Source: Actinomycetes bacterium
GTDB lineage: Bacteria > Actinomycetota > Acidimicrobiia > Acidimicrobiales > Aldehydirespiratoraceae
Reading direction: 5' to 3'
DNA length: 64,000 nucleotides
Assembly: GCA_024276495.1 (NCBI GenBank)
Contig: JAJRXC010000081.1
Location: 41,790 to 105,789 of the forward strand
Part shown: one piece after another, positions 9,901 to 18,870 of the stretch
Numbering within the stretch: the stretch's first letter is position 1
Layout: each line of letters starts with the position of its first letter
Notes under the pieces: model-generated
What the model was told of the DNA's origin: nothing
Databases searched by the model: none
What the model saw: only the letters and a program-made list of their open reading frames with translations
Translations under genes and position numbers: made by a program

Positions 9901-9984
9901 CGTACGGCGACCGGGCGACCGACACGCTCGCGCCGCGAGGGCGATCTCCGCCGAAAGCGCGTGAGCGCCGCGTAGCCTGCGGGC

Positions 9985-10713
9985 ATGACACGCGTCGGAG
10001 TCGTCGGTGCCGCAGGCCGAATGGGCCAGGAGGTCTGTCGGGCCGTCGAGGCCGATCCCGAGCTCGAACTGGTCGGCCGCGTCGACGTCGACGACGCCCT
10101 CGACGCGCTGGTCGATGCCCGATGCGAGGTCGTGGTCGATTTCACCGTGGCCGACGCGGCGCGCGACACGATCGCCTTTCTGGCCATCAACGGCATCCAC
10201 GCGGTTGTGGGCACCTCCGGACTCGGTGAGGCCGACCACGAACGGTTCCGGGCGATGTTCACATCGTCGAACTGTCTGATCGCCCCGAACTTCGCGATCG
10301 GCGCCGTCCTGATGACCCGGTTCGCGGAGCTGGCTGCGCCGTTCTTCGACACCGCCGAGATCATCGAGTACCACCACGACGGGAAGGTCGATGCCCCGTC
10401 GGGCACCGCGATCCACACTGCCGCTCGTCTGGCTGCGGCCTCCGACGAGTGGGCACCCGACCCGACCGCCAATGAGGTCCACGGAGGAGCCCGTGGCGGG
10501 CTCGGCCCCGGTGGGGTCAGGATCCACGCGGTGCGAATGAGAGGGGTTGTCGCGAACCAGGAAGTGCTCCTCGGGACCACCGGGCAGACGTTGTCGATCC
10601 GCCACGACACCGTCGACCGCACCTCCTTCATGCCGGGCGTCGTCCTGGCGTGCAAACGGGTCGCCGACTTCCCCGGCGTCACCGTCGGGCTCGACGCCTA
10701 TCTGGGTCTCTGA
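9985..10713 (+). CDS. dapB: 4-hydroxy-tetrahydrodipicolinate reductase
   Basis: VGVVGAAGRMGQEV, EYHHDGKVDAPSGTA motifs. Confidence 0.96.
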   Translation: MTRVGVVGAAGRMGQEVCRAVEADPELELVGRVDVDDALDALVDARCEVVVDFTVADAARDTIAFLAINGIHAVVGTSGLGEADHERFRAMFTSSNCLIAPNFAIGAVLMTRFAELAAPFFDTAEIIEYHHDGKVDAPSGTAIHTAARLAAASDEWAPDPTANEVHGGARGGLGPGGVRIHAVRMRGVVANQEVLLGTTGQTLSIRHDTVDRTSFMPGVVLACKRVADFPGVTVGLDAYLGL

Positions 10714-10722
10714 GCTCCGCCG

Positions 10723-11496
10723 ATGCGAGTGTTCCTCTCCCCGAGATGGCTGCTCTCCCACCTCTTCGTGGGATCCATGGTGGTCCTGATGGTGTACCTC
10801 GGGTTCTGGCAGCTGTCCCGTCTGGCCGATCGCAAGGAGCTCAACGACGAGGTCCGCACCGCCATGGCGGCCGAACCCGTCGACGTCGAGGTCCTGCTCG
10901 ACGCCGACCCGCTCGACAACACCGCGGCGCTGGTGGCGGGGGAGTACCGGCCCGACCTGGCGTTCTTCGTCGCCAATCGCACGCTCGAGGGACAGGCCGG
11001 TTCGTGGCTGGTCACCCCGGTGGAGCTCTCCGACGGCCGCATCGTCGTCGTGAGCCGCGGCTGGGTGCCGAGGCTCTACGCTGCCGGTGAGGTCACCGAG
11101 CCGGTGGAGACGCCGACGGGAAGGATCGAGGTGCTCGGCCGGATCCGACGATCGGTCGACGACGGCCGGATCGGCACCAGCGCCACCGCGATCCTCCCCG
11201 AGATCAGCCGGCTCGACCTCGACCGGGTGGAGGAGCTCCTCGGGATCGAGGTCGAGGACCGGTGGGTCCAACTCGACGTCCAGGCGCCGCCGGTCGGCGC
11301 CCTTCCCGTCCCCGTCCCCCCGCCAGGGCTCGACGAGGGGACCCACCTCTCCTACGCCGTCCAGTGGTTCTTCTTCTCCGTCTCCACCGTCGTCGCCTAT
11401 GGGCTCATCCTCCGTGGCCGGCGTCGGGAGATCGACCGCGACCGTGCGCTCGCACGCGAGGTCGAACCCGACCCGCAGGCCGAGCTCGCCCACTGA
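10723..11496 (+). CDS. SURF1 family protein
   Basis: FWQLSRLADRKELND N-terminus, GSWLVTPVELSDGRIVVVSRGWVP, C-terminal HLSYAVQWFFFS. Confidence 0.88.
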   Translation: MRVFLSPRWLLSHLFVGSMVVLMVYLGFWQLSRLADRKELNDEVRTAMAAEPVDVEVLLDADPLDNTAALVAGEYRPDLAFFVANRTLEGQAGSWLVTPVELSDGRIVVVSRGWVPRLYAAGEVTEPVETPTGRIEVLGRIRRSVDDGRIGTSATAILPEISRLDLDRVEELLGIEVEDRWVQLDVQAPPVGALPVPVPPPGLDEGTHLSYAVQWFFFSVSTVVAYGLILRGRRREIDRDRALAREVEPDPQAELAH

Positions 11497-11567
11497 GCCG
11501 ATGGCGGGTCGCCGAACGGGGACCAACGTCCTTCGGAGTCCGTGCCGCTCACCGCTACCCTGACCGC

Positions 11568-12119
11568 GTGCTGTTCGCATTGGCCGACGCCCAGCCCGCG
11601 GAGGTGATGTTCACGCTGCTGTTGGCGACGGGGCTCGTGGCGACCATCGGCGTCTCGGTCCTCGGCCGCGACGGCGTGAAGGCCGAGTTTCGCGTGATGG
11701 CGCTTCCTCTCGCCGCGATCGTCGCCGTGGGAGCCATGGCCGGCAGCCTCTACTTCTCCGAGATCCGAGGGTTCGTGCCGTGCGAGCTGTGTTGGTTCCA
11801 GCGCATCGCCATGTACCCCCTCGCCTTCGTGCTCCCGGTCGCGGCCTGGCGCCACGATCGGGCCGTGTTGCCCTATGTCATCGGCGCGACCGTCATCGGT
11901 GCCGGCATCTCGATCTACCACTACCAGCTGCAACTCTTCCCCGATCAGGGGTCGGCATGCTCGGCGGAGGCCCCCTGCAGTGCCCGATGGGTCGAGGTCG
12001 CGGGCTTCGTGAGCATCCCGTTGCTCGCCCTCGGCAGCTTCGTGCTGATCGCCGTGTTGTCGATCATCGGGCTGGGGGCACCAGACTTCACCGACGCGGA
12101 CGAGAAAGGAACGTCATGA
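11568..12119 (+). CDS. DsbB-family disulfide bond formation protein
   Basis: [15 protein letters not shown] and [21 protein letters not shown]; four TM segments; GTG start. Confidence 0.88.
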   Translation: MLFALADAQPAEVMFTLLLATGLVATIGVSVLGRDGVKAEFRVMALPLAAIVAVGAMAGSLYFSEIRGFVPCELCWFQRIAMYPLAFVLPVAAWRHDRAVLPYVIGATVIGAGISIYHYQLQLFPDQGSACSAEAPCSARWVEVAGFVSIPLLALGSFVLIAVLSIIGLGAPDFTDADEKGTS

Positions 12120-12745
12120 ATCGCCAATCGAGGTATGTCCTGTGGGGTGGCTTCGGCCTCCTGCTCCTTGTCGCCGTGGTCGTGGGCTTCGCGGTGGCCG
12201 GAATGAGCGACGACGAGGCCGCGGATGGCGTGGCCGCCGTCGAGACGGCACCGGCCGAAGCGCTCGGCACCGCGCTGCCACTGTTCGACGGCACGGCCGC
12301 CGGGGTCGGCGCCGTCGCCCCCGACATCGAGGCCCGGACGACCACCAGCCACGAGCCGGTCCTGTTCGACATGGACGACGGCACGGTTCGTCTGGTCGAG
12401 TTCTTCGCCCATTGGTGCCCGCACTGCCAAAACGAGGTACCCCGCCAGACCGACTGGTTGGCCGAGAACCAACTGCCGGACGGAGTGGAGATCGTGACCA
12501 TCTCGACCGCGGTCGACTCCGGCGCCCCGAACTACCCGCCCTCGTCGTGGTTCCGGCGTGAAGGATGGCCCCTGCCGGTCTATGTCGACTCGCCCGACGG
12601 CGCCATCGCCCGGGGTTACGGCCTCGGAGGATTCCCGTACTACGTCCTCGTCGACGGGTCGGGAACGGTGGTCGAGCGGGGGGCGGGTGAGCTGACCGAG
12701 GAGCAGTTCGCCGCGTTGATCGCCCGCGCCGGGAACGTCAGGTGA
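12116..12745 (+). CDS. TlpA/DsbA-like membrane-anchored thioredoxin-fold protein
   Basis: N-terminal TM, AHWCPHCQNEVPRQTDWL active site; ATGA overlap with DsbB gene. Confidence 0.88.
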   Translation: MNRQSRYVLWGGFGLLLLVAVVVGFAVAGMSDDEAADGVAAVETAPAEALGTALPLFDGTAAGVGAVAPDIEARTTTSHEPVLFDMDDGTVRLVEFFAHWCPHCQNEVPRQTDWLAENQLPDGVEIVTISTAVDSGAPNYPPSSWFRREGWPLPVYVDSPDGAIARGYGLGGFPYYVLVDGSGTVVERGAGELTEEQFAALIARAGNVR

Positions 12746-12800
12746 CACGAAGTCGGTGAATAGGGTCGGGAATCCCCGGCCGACGTGGCACCATTGCGTG

Positions 12801-13691
12801 ATGGACGCACGATTCGGCCGGGTTCTCACCGCCATGGTCACGCCGTTTCACGACGACGGCTCCCTCGATCTCGACGGGGCCCAGGCGTTGGCGAACCACC
12901 TCACCACCGTCGGCGGCAACGACGGTCTCGTGGTCGCCGGCACGACCGGGGAGAGCCCGACCCTCACCCATGACGAACAGGTCGATCTCGTGACTGCGGT
13001 CGTGGAGGCGACCGAAGGTTCGGTCGTCGCCGGTGCGGGCAGCAACGACACCGCCGCGGCGATCGACCTCACGAAGCGAGTCACCGCGGCCGGCGCCGAC
13101 GGGGTGTTGCACGTCGCCGGCTACTACAACCGGCCCTCGCAGACCGGGCTGAGCGAACACTTCCGGGCGTGTGCCGCGGCGACCGATCTCCCGATCCTCC
13201 TCTACGACATCCCGAGTCGTACCGGTCGCAAGATCGAGACGGAGACGATGGTCGACCTGTTCACCGACGTGGAGAACATCATCGGGGTGAAGGACGCCGC
13301 CGGCAGCCCGGGGGAGACGGCCCGTCTCCTGTCGCTGGCACCCGACGACACCGAGGTGTACAGCGGCGACGATGGCCTCACGCTCGCCCTCCTCGCGGTC
13401 GGTGCCGTCGGTCTGATCGGGGTGGCCACCCACTGGATCGGATGTGAGACCAAGGACATGGTCGACGCGTTCTTCTCGGGCGACGTGCAGGCGGCGGCGG
13501 AGATCAATCGACGCCTGGTGCCGTCCTACGGGTTCGAGACCGGTGATCACGCACCCAACCCGATCCCGACCAAGGCGATGATGCGGGTGCTCGGTCTCCC
13601 CGGCGGTCCGACCCGCATGCCGATGGGCCCCGAGCCCGACTTCGTCGAGGGTGACGCCAAGGCGATCCTCGCCGATCTCGGTCGGGTCTGA
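12801..13691 (+). CDS. dapA: 4-hydroxy-tetrahydrodipicolinate synthase
   Basis: GTTGESPTLTHDEQ, YYNRPSQTGLSEHF, YDIPSRTG, GVKDAAG motifs. Confidence 0.96.
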   Translation: MDARFGRVLTAMVTPFHDDGSLDLDGAQALANHLTTVGGNDGLVVAGTTGESPTLTHDEQVDLVTAVVEATEGSVVAGAGSNDTAAAIDLTKRVTAAGADGVLHVAGYYNRPSQTGLSEHFRACAAATDLPILLYDIPSRTGRKIETETMVDLFTDVENIIGVKDAAGSPGETARLLSLAPDDTEVYSGDDGLTLALLAVGAVGLIGVATHWIGCETKDMVDAFFSGDVQAAAEINRRLVPSYGFETGDHAPNPIPTKAMMRVLGLPGGPTRMPMGPEPDFVEGDAKAILADLGRV

Positions 13692-13692
13692 G

Positions 13693-15369
13693 ATGGCCCC
13701 GAGACCCGACGCCGCCCCGGTCCGGATCACCTTTCTCGGTGGGCTCGGTGAGATCGGCCGGAACTGCGCCGCGATCGAGACCGAGGGCCGGATCGTCGTC
13801 CTCGATTGTGGTCAGATGTTCGCGGGTGATGATCTTCCCGGTGTCGACGCGGTGCTTCCCGATCTCGACTGGCTGATCGACAACGCCGACCGCGTCGACG
13901 CGATCATCGCGACGCACGCCCACGAGGATCACATCGGTGCGCTGCCGTATCTGATGGCCCACCTGTCGGTACCGATCTACGGGTCGGCCTTCACGCTCGG
14001 CATGATCGAGCACAAGCTGCGTGAGGTGCGTCTCCTCGACAGGGCGGAGCTCCGCGAGGTCCACGACCGCGACCGGATGCCGGTCGGGCCGTTCGACTGC
14101 GAGTTCCTTCCGGTCACCCATTCGATTCCGTCCGGCAACATCACCGCGTTTCACACCGACCAGGGTGTGATCCTCCACTCGAGCGACTTCAAGCTCGACC
14201 TCACCCCGGTCGACGGTCGCCGTACCGACCTCTCCCGGATCGGTGCCCTCGCCAACGATCCCGGCGTGCGGCTGCTGCTGGCCGACTCCACCAACGCCGA
14301 CCGCCCGGGGGCATCTCGTTCGGAGAAGGAGGTCGGTGCGGTCATCACCTCCCTCATGCGCGGGCAGGAGGGCCGGCGGGTGATCATCGCCTCGTTCGCG
14401 AGCCACATCCACCGACTCCAACAGATCGCCGACGCGGCCGTCGCGACCGGACGCACGGTCGTCACCCTCGGTCTGTCGATGCGCCGCAACGTGAAGTTGG
14501 CTCGGGAGGTGGGCATCTTGCGGATCCCCGATGCGGCGATTCGCGACATCGAGGACATCGACGACCTCGACCCGGCCCGCGTCTGTGTCATCTGCACCGG
14601 TTCACAGGGCGAGCCCCGCGCCGCGCTCACCCAGATGGCGCTCGGTGAGAGTCGCTGGCTCAAGCTCGACGACAACGACACCGTCGTGTTCAGCTCGCAT
14701 CCCATCCCGGGCAACGAGGCCGCGGTCGCGTCGGTCCGCAACGGTCTCGCCCGCATGGGTGCCCGGGTGCTGCACAGTGGGCAGGTCGATGTGCACACCA
14801 GCGGCCACGGCAAGCAACAGGAGTTGCGCACCCTCCACTCGGTGGCGGTGCCGGAGTGGTTCGTGCCGGTCCACGGCGAATACGCCCATCTGGTCGCCCA
14901 CCGTGACCTGGCCCACGAGATGGGGATGTCACCCGACCGTGTCGTGTTGTGCGAGGACGGAGATCAGATCGAGCTGACGTCGCAGGGGGTGACGCACCTG
15001 GGTTCGATCGGCGGTGACCATCTCTACGTCGACGGCACGGTCGGCGATCTCGGCCGGGCCGTGCTCGGTGATCGTCGGGTGCTCGGCGACGACGGGTTCG
15101 TGGCCATCGTCGTTCACGTGGATCTCGAGCGGGGCGAGATCATCGCCGGTCCGGATGTGATCTCTCGCGGTTGGGTCGAGCAGCCGGCGCTGCTCGCGCA
15201 CGAGACCGCGGTGGCCGATGCGGTCGAGAAGGATCTGATGAAGGCGTTGGCCGACCACGAAGAGGACCTCAACGCGTTGAGTCAACTCGCCCGGCGGGCG
15301 GCGGGGCGCACGGTCAACGACCGCACCCGACGCCGTCCGATGATCGTGCCCATGATCCGCGAGGGCTGA
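13693..15369 (+). CDS. rnj: Ribonuclease J
   Basis: FLGGLGEIGRNCAAIE, THAHEDHIGALPYL, HTSGHGKQQELRTLHSVAVPEWFVPVHGEYAHL. Confidence 0.95.
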   Translation: MAPRPDAAPVRITFLGGLGEIGRNCAAIETEGRIVVLDCGQMFAGDDLPGVDAVLPDLDWLIDNADRVDAIIATHAHEDHIGALPYLMAHLSVPIYGSAFTLGMIEHKLREVRLLDRAELREVHDRDRMPVGPFDCEFLPVTHSIPSGNITAFHTDQGVILHSSDFKLDLTPVDGRRTDLSRIGALANDPGVRLLLADSTNADRPGASRSEKEVGAVITSLMRGQEGRRVIIASFASHIHRLQQIADAAVATGRTVVTLGLSMRRNVKLAREVGILRIPDAAIRDIEDIDDLDPARVCVICTGSQGEPRAALTQMALGESRWLKLDDNDTVVFSSHPIPGNEAAVASVRNGLARMGARVLHSGQVDVHTSGHGKQQELRTLHSVAVPEWFVPVHGEYAHLVAHRDLAHEMGMSPDRVVLCEDGDQIELTSQGVTHLGSIGGDHLYVDGTVGDLGRAVLGDRRVLGDDGFVAIVVHVDLERGEIIAGPDVISRGWVEQPALLAHETAVADAVEKDLMKALADHEEDLNALSQLARRAAGRTVNDRTRRRPMIVPMIREG

Positions 15370-15436
15370 GCGCCCCCCGAGCCGATCATCCACACGTTGC
15401 GCGCGATCTCACTCGCTCAGCGCGCGAGGTGCCCCG

Positions 15437-17866
15437 GTGGTGACCGACCCCGCTGGTAGCGTCGATGCCATCGTGGCCACCAAGACGAAGTCCAAGAGAC
15501 GCGCCCCCGCCAAGAAGACGGGTTCACGGCGGACCGCGGCCAAGAAGGGACCATCGGCGTCGCGCCAGGCGGTCGGCTCGGTGCTCTCGGCCCACCAGGC
15601 CGACATCTGGGGCGTCGGCGCCGTGCTGTTGGGCCTGTTGACCGCGGTCAGCGTCTGGTTCGGTGCCGCCGGCGTCATCGGCGAAGGGCTCGACGACGGC
15701 CTCGCCCTGGGCCTCGGGCTCCTGCGGGTGGTCGTCCCGATCGGGCTCGTGGCGCTGGGGATCGGTCTCATCCGCGGCGGCGACGTCGAAGAGAACGAGG
15801 CCGAGCGGTTGGCCCGGGCCGCGGTCGGCGGCGCGTTGATCGTCATCTCGCTCACCGGCCTCCTCCACGTGGTTCGTGGCCGCCCCGGAATCGACGACCC
15901 GGTGAGCGAGATCGGCGCGGCCGGCGGCGTGCTGGGGATGGCCGTCGGCGGTCCGCTCCACGGCCTGATGGCCCTGGTCGGATCCGTGCTGGTCCTCGTC
16001 GCGATCGCCGTCGTCGGGCTCATGGTCCTGACGGGGGCGAGCGCACAGGAGGTCGGTCGGGGAACCGGACGGATCCTGCGCCCGGTGTGGGCAACCATCG
16101 TTCGCGCCGTCCACGGTCTCTTCAGCGACCCCAACGCCGACGACACCATCGATCTCCGGGTCGAGGAGACACCGGCCGCCCCGCCGGTGCCCGAGGCCGA
16201 GCCCACCGTCGAGACCGAGCCCCCCAGGGCCAAACGGGCCCGAAAGGCGAAGCTTCCCGCCGAGCCGGTCACCGAGCAGGAGCAGCAGGCCCTGCCCCTC
16301 AACCCGGGCAAGTGGACCCTCCCACCGCTTTCGATGCTCGCACGCAGCGACAAGCGGGAAGTCGACGCGGCCGAGGTCGCCGACCGGGGCCGGCTGCTGC
16401 AGGGCACCCTCAGCCAGTTCGGGGTCGAGACCACGCTGCTCGAACCGGTCGTCGGCCCCACCGTCACCCGCTACGTGCTCGAGCTCGGCGAAGGAGTGAA
16501 GGTCTCGAAGCTCGAGAACCTCCGCAAGGACATCGCCTACGCCATGGCCTCGCCCGACGTCCGGATCCTCGCGCCGATCCCCGGTCGACGCGCCATCGGC
16601 GTCGAGGTCCCCAACACCAGCCGCGACATCATCACCGTCGGCGACATCCTGGCCTCCAAGGAAGCACGCCAGGCAACCCATCCGCTCGAGGTCGCGATCG
16701 GGCGCGACATCAACGGCCGCAACCTGATGGTCAACCTGGCGACGATGCCCCACGTGCTCATCGCCGGGGCCACCGGCGCCGGCAAGTCGTCGTGCCTCAA
16801 CTCCCTGCTCACCTCGATCCTGATGCGGTCCACGCCGGATCAGGTGCGGATGATCCTGGTCGACCCGAAACGGGTCGAGATGGGCCAATACGACAAGGCC
16901 CCGCATCTGCTCACCGCGCCGGTGACCGATCCCCGCAAGGCGGCCAACGCGCTCGCCTGGGCCGTGCGGGAGATGGAGCGTCGCTACGACCTGCTCCACA
17001 AGGTCGGCTTCCGCGACATCACCGGCTACAACAACGCGGTCGACAACGGCACCCTCGAAGTCGGGCTCGGAGAGGTCGATGACAACGGAGAGCCCCTGAT
17101 GTATCGCCGTCTCCCGTTCATCCTCATCGTCGTCGACGAGCTGGCCGATCTCATGATGGTCGCGGCCCGCGACGTCGAGGATTCCATCGCCCGCATCGCC
17201 CAGATGGCCCGCGCCGTCGGCATCCACCTGGTCATCGCCACCCAGCGGCCGTCGGTCAACGTCATCACCGGCGTGATCAAGGCGAACGTGCCGGCCCGCC
17301 TCGCGTTCGCGGTGTCGAGCCTCACCGATTCCCGGGTGATTCTCGATCAACCGGGCGCCGAACGCCTCGTCGGCAAGGGCGACCTCCTCATGCTCGGCCC
17401 CTCTTCCTCCTCCCCCCACCGAGTTCAGGGTTGCTGGGTCGAAGAGGTCGAGGTCCGCGCCATCGTCCAGCACTGGAAGGACCAGGCCCCCGAGTTCGCC
17501 CCCGACACCTCGGTCGCGACCGACGGCAGCGACGCCGCGGTCGATCACGGCGAACCCGGAGCCACGGGCCCGGCCACGTCCGGCGGCGTCACCGACACCC
17601 CACCGTCGATGGACGCGATCACCGAGGCCGCGCCGGAAGCCGACGACGGCGACGAGTTGTTCGTCCAGGCGATGGAGCTGGTCGTGCAGACCCAGCTCGG
17701 CTCCACGTCGATGTTGCAACGCAAGCTACGGGTCGGATTCGCCCGGGCCGGCCGCATCATGGACCTGCTCGAAGAACGCGGGGTGGTGGGGCCATCGACC
17801 GGTTCGAAGGCCCGCGACGTCCTCATCACACCCGAGGAGTTGGCGGCTCGCCGCGGCGAGGGCTGA
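15437..17866 (+). CDS. ftsK: DNA translocase FtsK/SpoIIIE
   Basis: N-terminal TM segments, IAGATGAGKSSCLNSLL Walker A, FILIVVDELADLMM Walker B, C-terminal gamma winged helix. Confidence 0.95.
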   Translation: MVTDPAGSVDAIVATKTKSKRRAPAKKTGSRRTAAKKGPSASRQAVGSVLSAHQADIWGVGAVLLGLLTAVSVWFGAAGVIGEGLDDGLALGLGLLRVVVPIGLVALGIGLIRGGDVEENEAERLARAAVGGALIVISLTGLLHVVRGRPGIDDPVSEIGAAGGVLGMAVGGPLHGLMALVGSVLVLVAIAVVGLMVLTGASAQEVGRGTGRILRPVWATIVRAVHGLFSDPNADDTIDLRVEETPAAPPVPEAEPTVETEPPRAKRARKAKLPAEPVTEQEQQALPLNPGKWTLPPLSMLARSDKREVDAAEVADRGRLLQGTLSQFGVETTLLEPVVGPTVTRYVLELGEGVKVSKLENLRKDIAYAMASPDVRILAPIPGRRAIGVEVPNTSRDIITVGDILASKEARQATHPLEVAIGRDINGRNLMVNLATMPHVLIAGATGAGKSSCLNSLLTSILMRSTPDQVRMILVDPKRVEMGQYDKAPHLLTAPVTDPRKAANALAWAVREMERRYDLLHKVGFRDITGYNNAVDNGTLEVGLGEVDDNGEPLMYRRLPFILIVVDELADLMMVAARDVEDSIARIAQMARAVGIHLVIATQRPSVNVITGVIKANVPARLAFAVSSLTDSRVILDQPGAERLVGKGDLLMLGPSSSSPHRVQGCWVEEVEVRAIVQHWKDQAPEFAPDTSVATDGSDAAVDHGEPGATGPATSGGVTDTPPSMDAITEAAPEADDGDELFVQAMELVVQTQLGSTSMLQRKLRVGFARAGRIMDLLEERGVVGPSTGSKARDVLITPEELAARRGEG

Positions 17867-17890
17867 TCCGCCCGTTACCTTCACTTCGTC

Positions 17891-18868
17891 ATGATTCTCG
17901 GTCTCGTCTTCTCGCTGGGTGGACTCGCCGTCCTGACGCTGGCATCCGACCAGTTCGTCAAGGGCGCGTCGAGGTTGGCGGTGATCTTTCGAGTCGCGCC
18001 GGTCATCGTGGGCGCGGTCGTGATCGGATTCGGGACGAGCGCCCCCGAGATGATCGTCTCCGGTCTGGCCGCGGCCAACGACGATCTCGACATCGGCGTG
18101 GGCAACGTCATCGGATCGAATGTGGCGAACATCTCCCTCGTTCTCGCCGCCGCCTCGTTCGTGGCCGTGCTGCCGGTCCGATCCGCCACGATCCGACGCG
18201 AAGCACCCCTTTCGATCGCCGCCGTCGTCGTTTTCGCCGTGCTCATCCAGGGCGGTCTGCAACGATGGGAGGGAGTGGTGCTCGCCGTGCTGCTGGTCAT
18301 CGTCCTCTCCATGGTGCTCCGACTCGCCCGCCGCGACGACCCGCTCACCGAAGAGGTCGAGGAGATGCTCGGCCACGAGGTCCACTCGACGCTCGTCGAG
18401 GCGACACGAACCCTGCTCGGCCTCGTCATCGTGGCCGTGTCCGCGTGGTTCATCGTCGACGGTGCCTCCCGGATCGCCGAGGAGCTCGACCTCTCCGGCG
18501 GGTTCGTCGGCTTCACCCTCATCGCGGTCGGGACATCCGCGCCCGAGCTCGTCACCGCCCTCGCCGCCGCCCGCCAACGCGAGACCGATCTCCTCATCGG
18601 AAACCTGCTCGGCTCGAACGTGTTCAACAGCCTCGCGGTCGGTGCGGTGATGGGTCTTGTCGGTCCGGGGCCGGTGTTCGACACCCGTCTGGCCCAGTGG
18701 GGCTCGGTGATGATGATCGTGATCGTGGTGATCAGCTGGCTGATGATGATGTCCGGGAAGGGCGTCACCCGACGCGAAGGTGCGGTCCTGTTGACGCTCT
18801 GGATCGTCAGCGTGGTCATCCTCTCCGGCGGGGAGCCCTCCGAGCCGGCGGCCGCGTTGGCGCGCTGA
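17891..18868 (+). CDS. Calcium/sodium antiporter (CaCA, YrbG-like)
   Basis: Duplicated alpha repeats GFGTSAPEMIVSGLAA..IGNVIGSNVANI and AVGTSAPELVTALAAAR..LLIGNLLGSNVFN. Confidence 0.93.
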   Translation: MILGLVFSLGGLAVLTLASDQFVKGASRLAVIFRVAPVIVGAVVIGFGTSAPEMIVSGLAAANDDLDIGVGNVIGSNVANISLVLAAASFVAVLPVRSATIRREAPLSIAAVVVFAVLIQGGLQRWEGVVLAVLLVIVLSMVLRLARRDDPLTEEVEEMLGHEVHSTLVEATRTLLGLVIVAVSAWFIVDGASRIAEELDLSGGFVGFTLIAVGTSAPELVTALAAARQRETDLLIGNLLGSNVFNSLAVGAVMGLVGPGPVFDTRLAQWGSVMMIVIVVISWLMMMSGKGVTRREGAVLLTLWIVSVVILSGGEPSEPAAALAR

Positions 18869-18870
18869 GA

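Noticed and set aside
9475-11580. 701-aa minus-strand ORF across dapB and SURF1
   Set aside because: Lies antisense to two well-supported genes; only its end at about 9475-9600 carries the FAH remnant frame.
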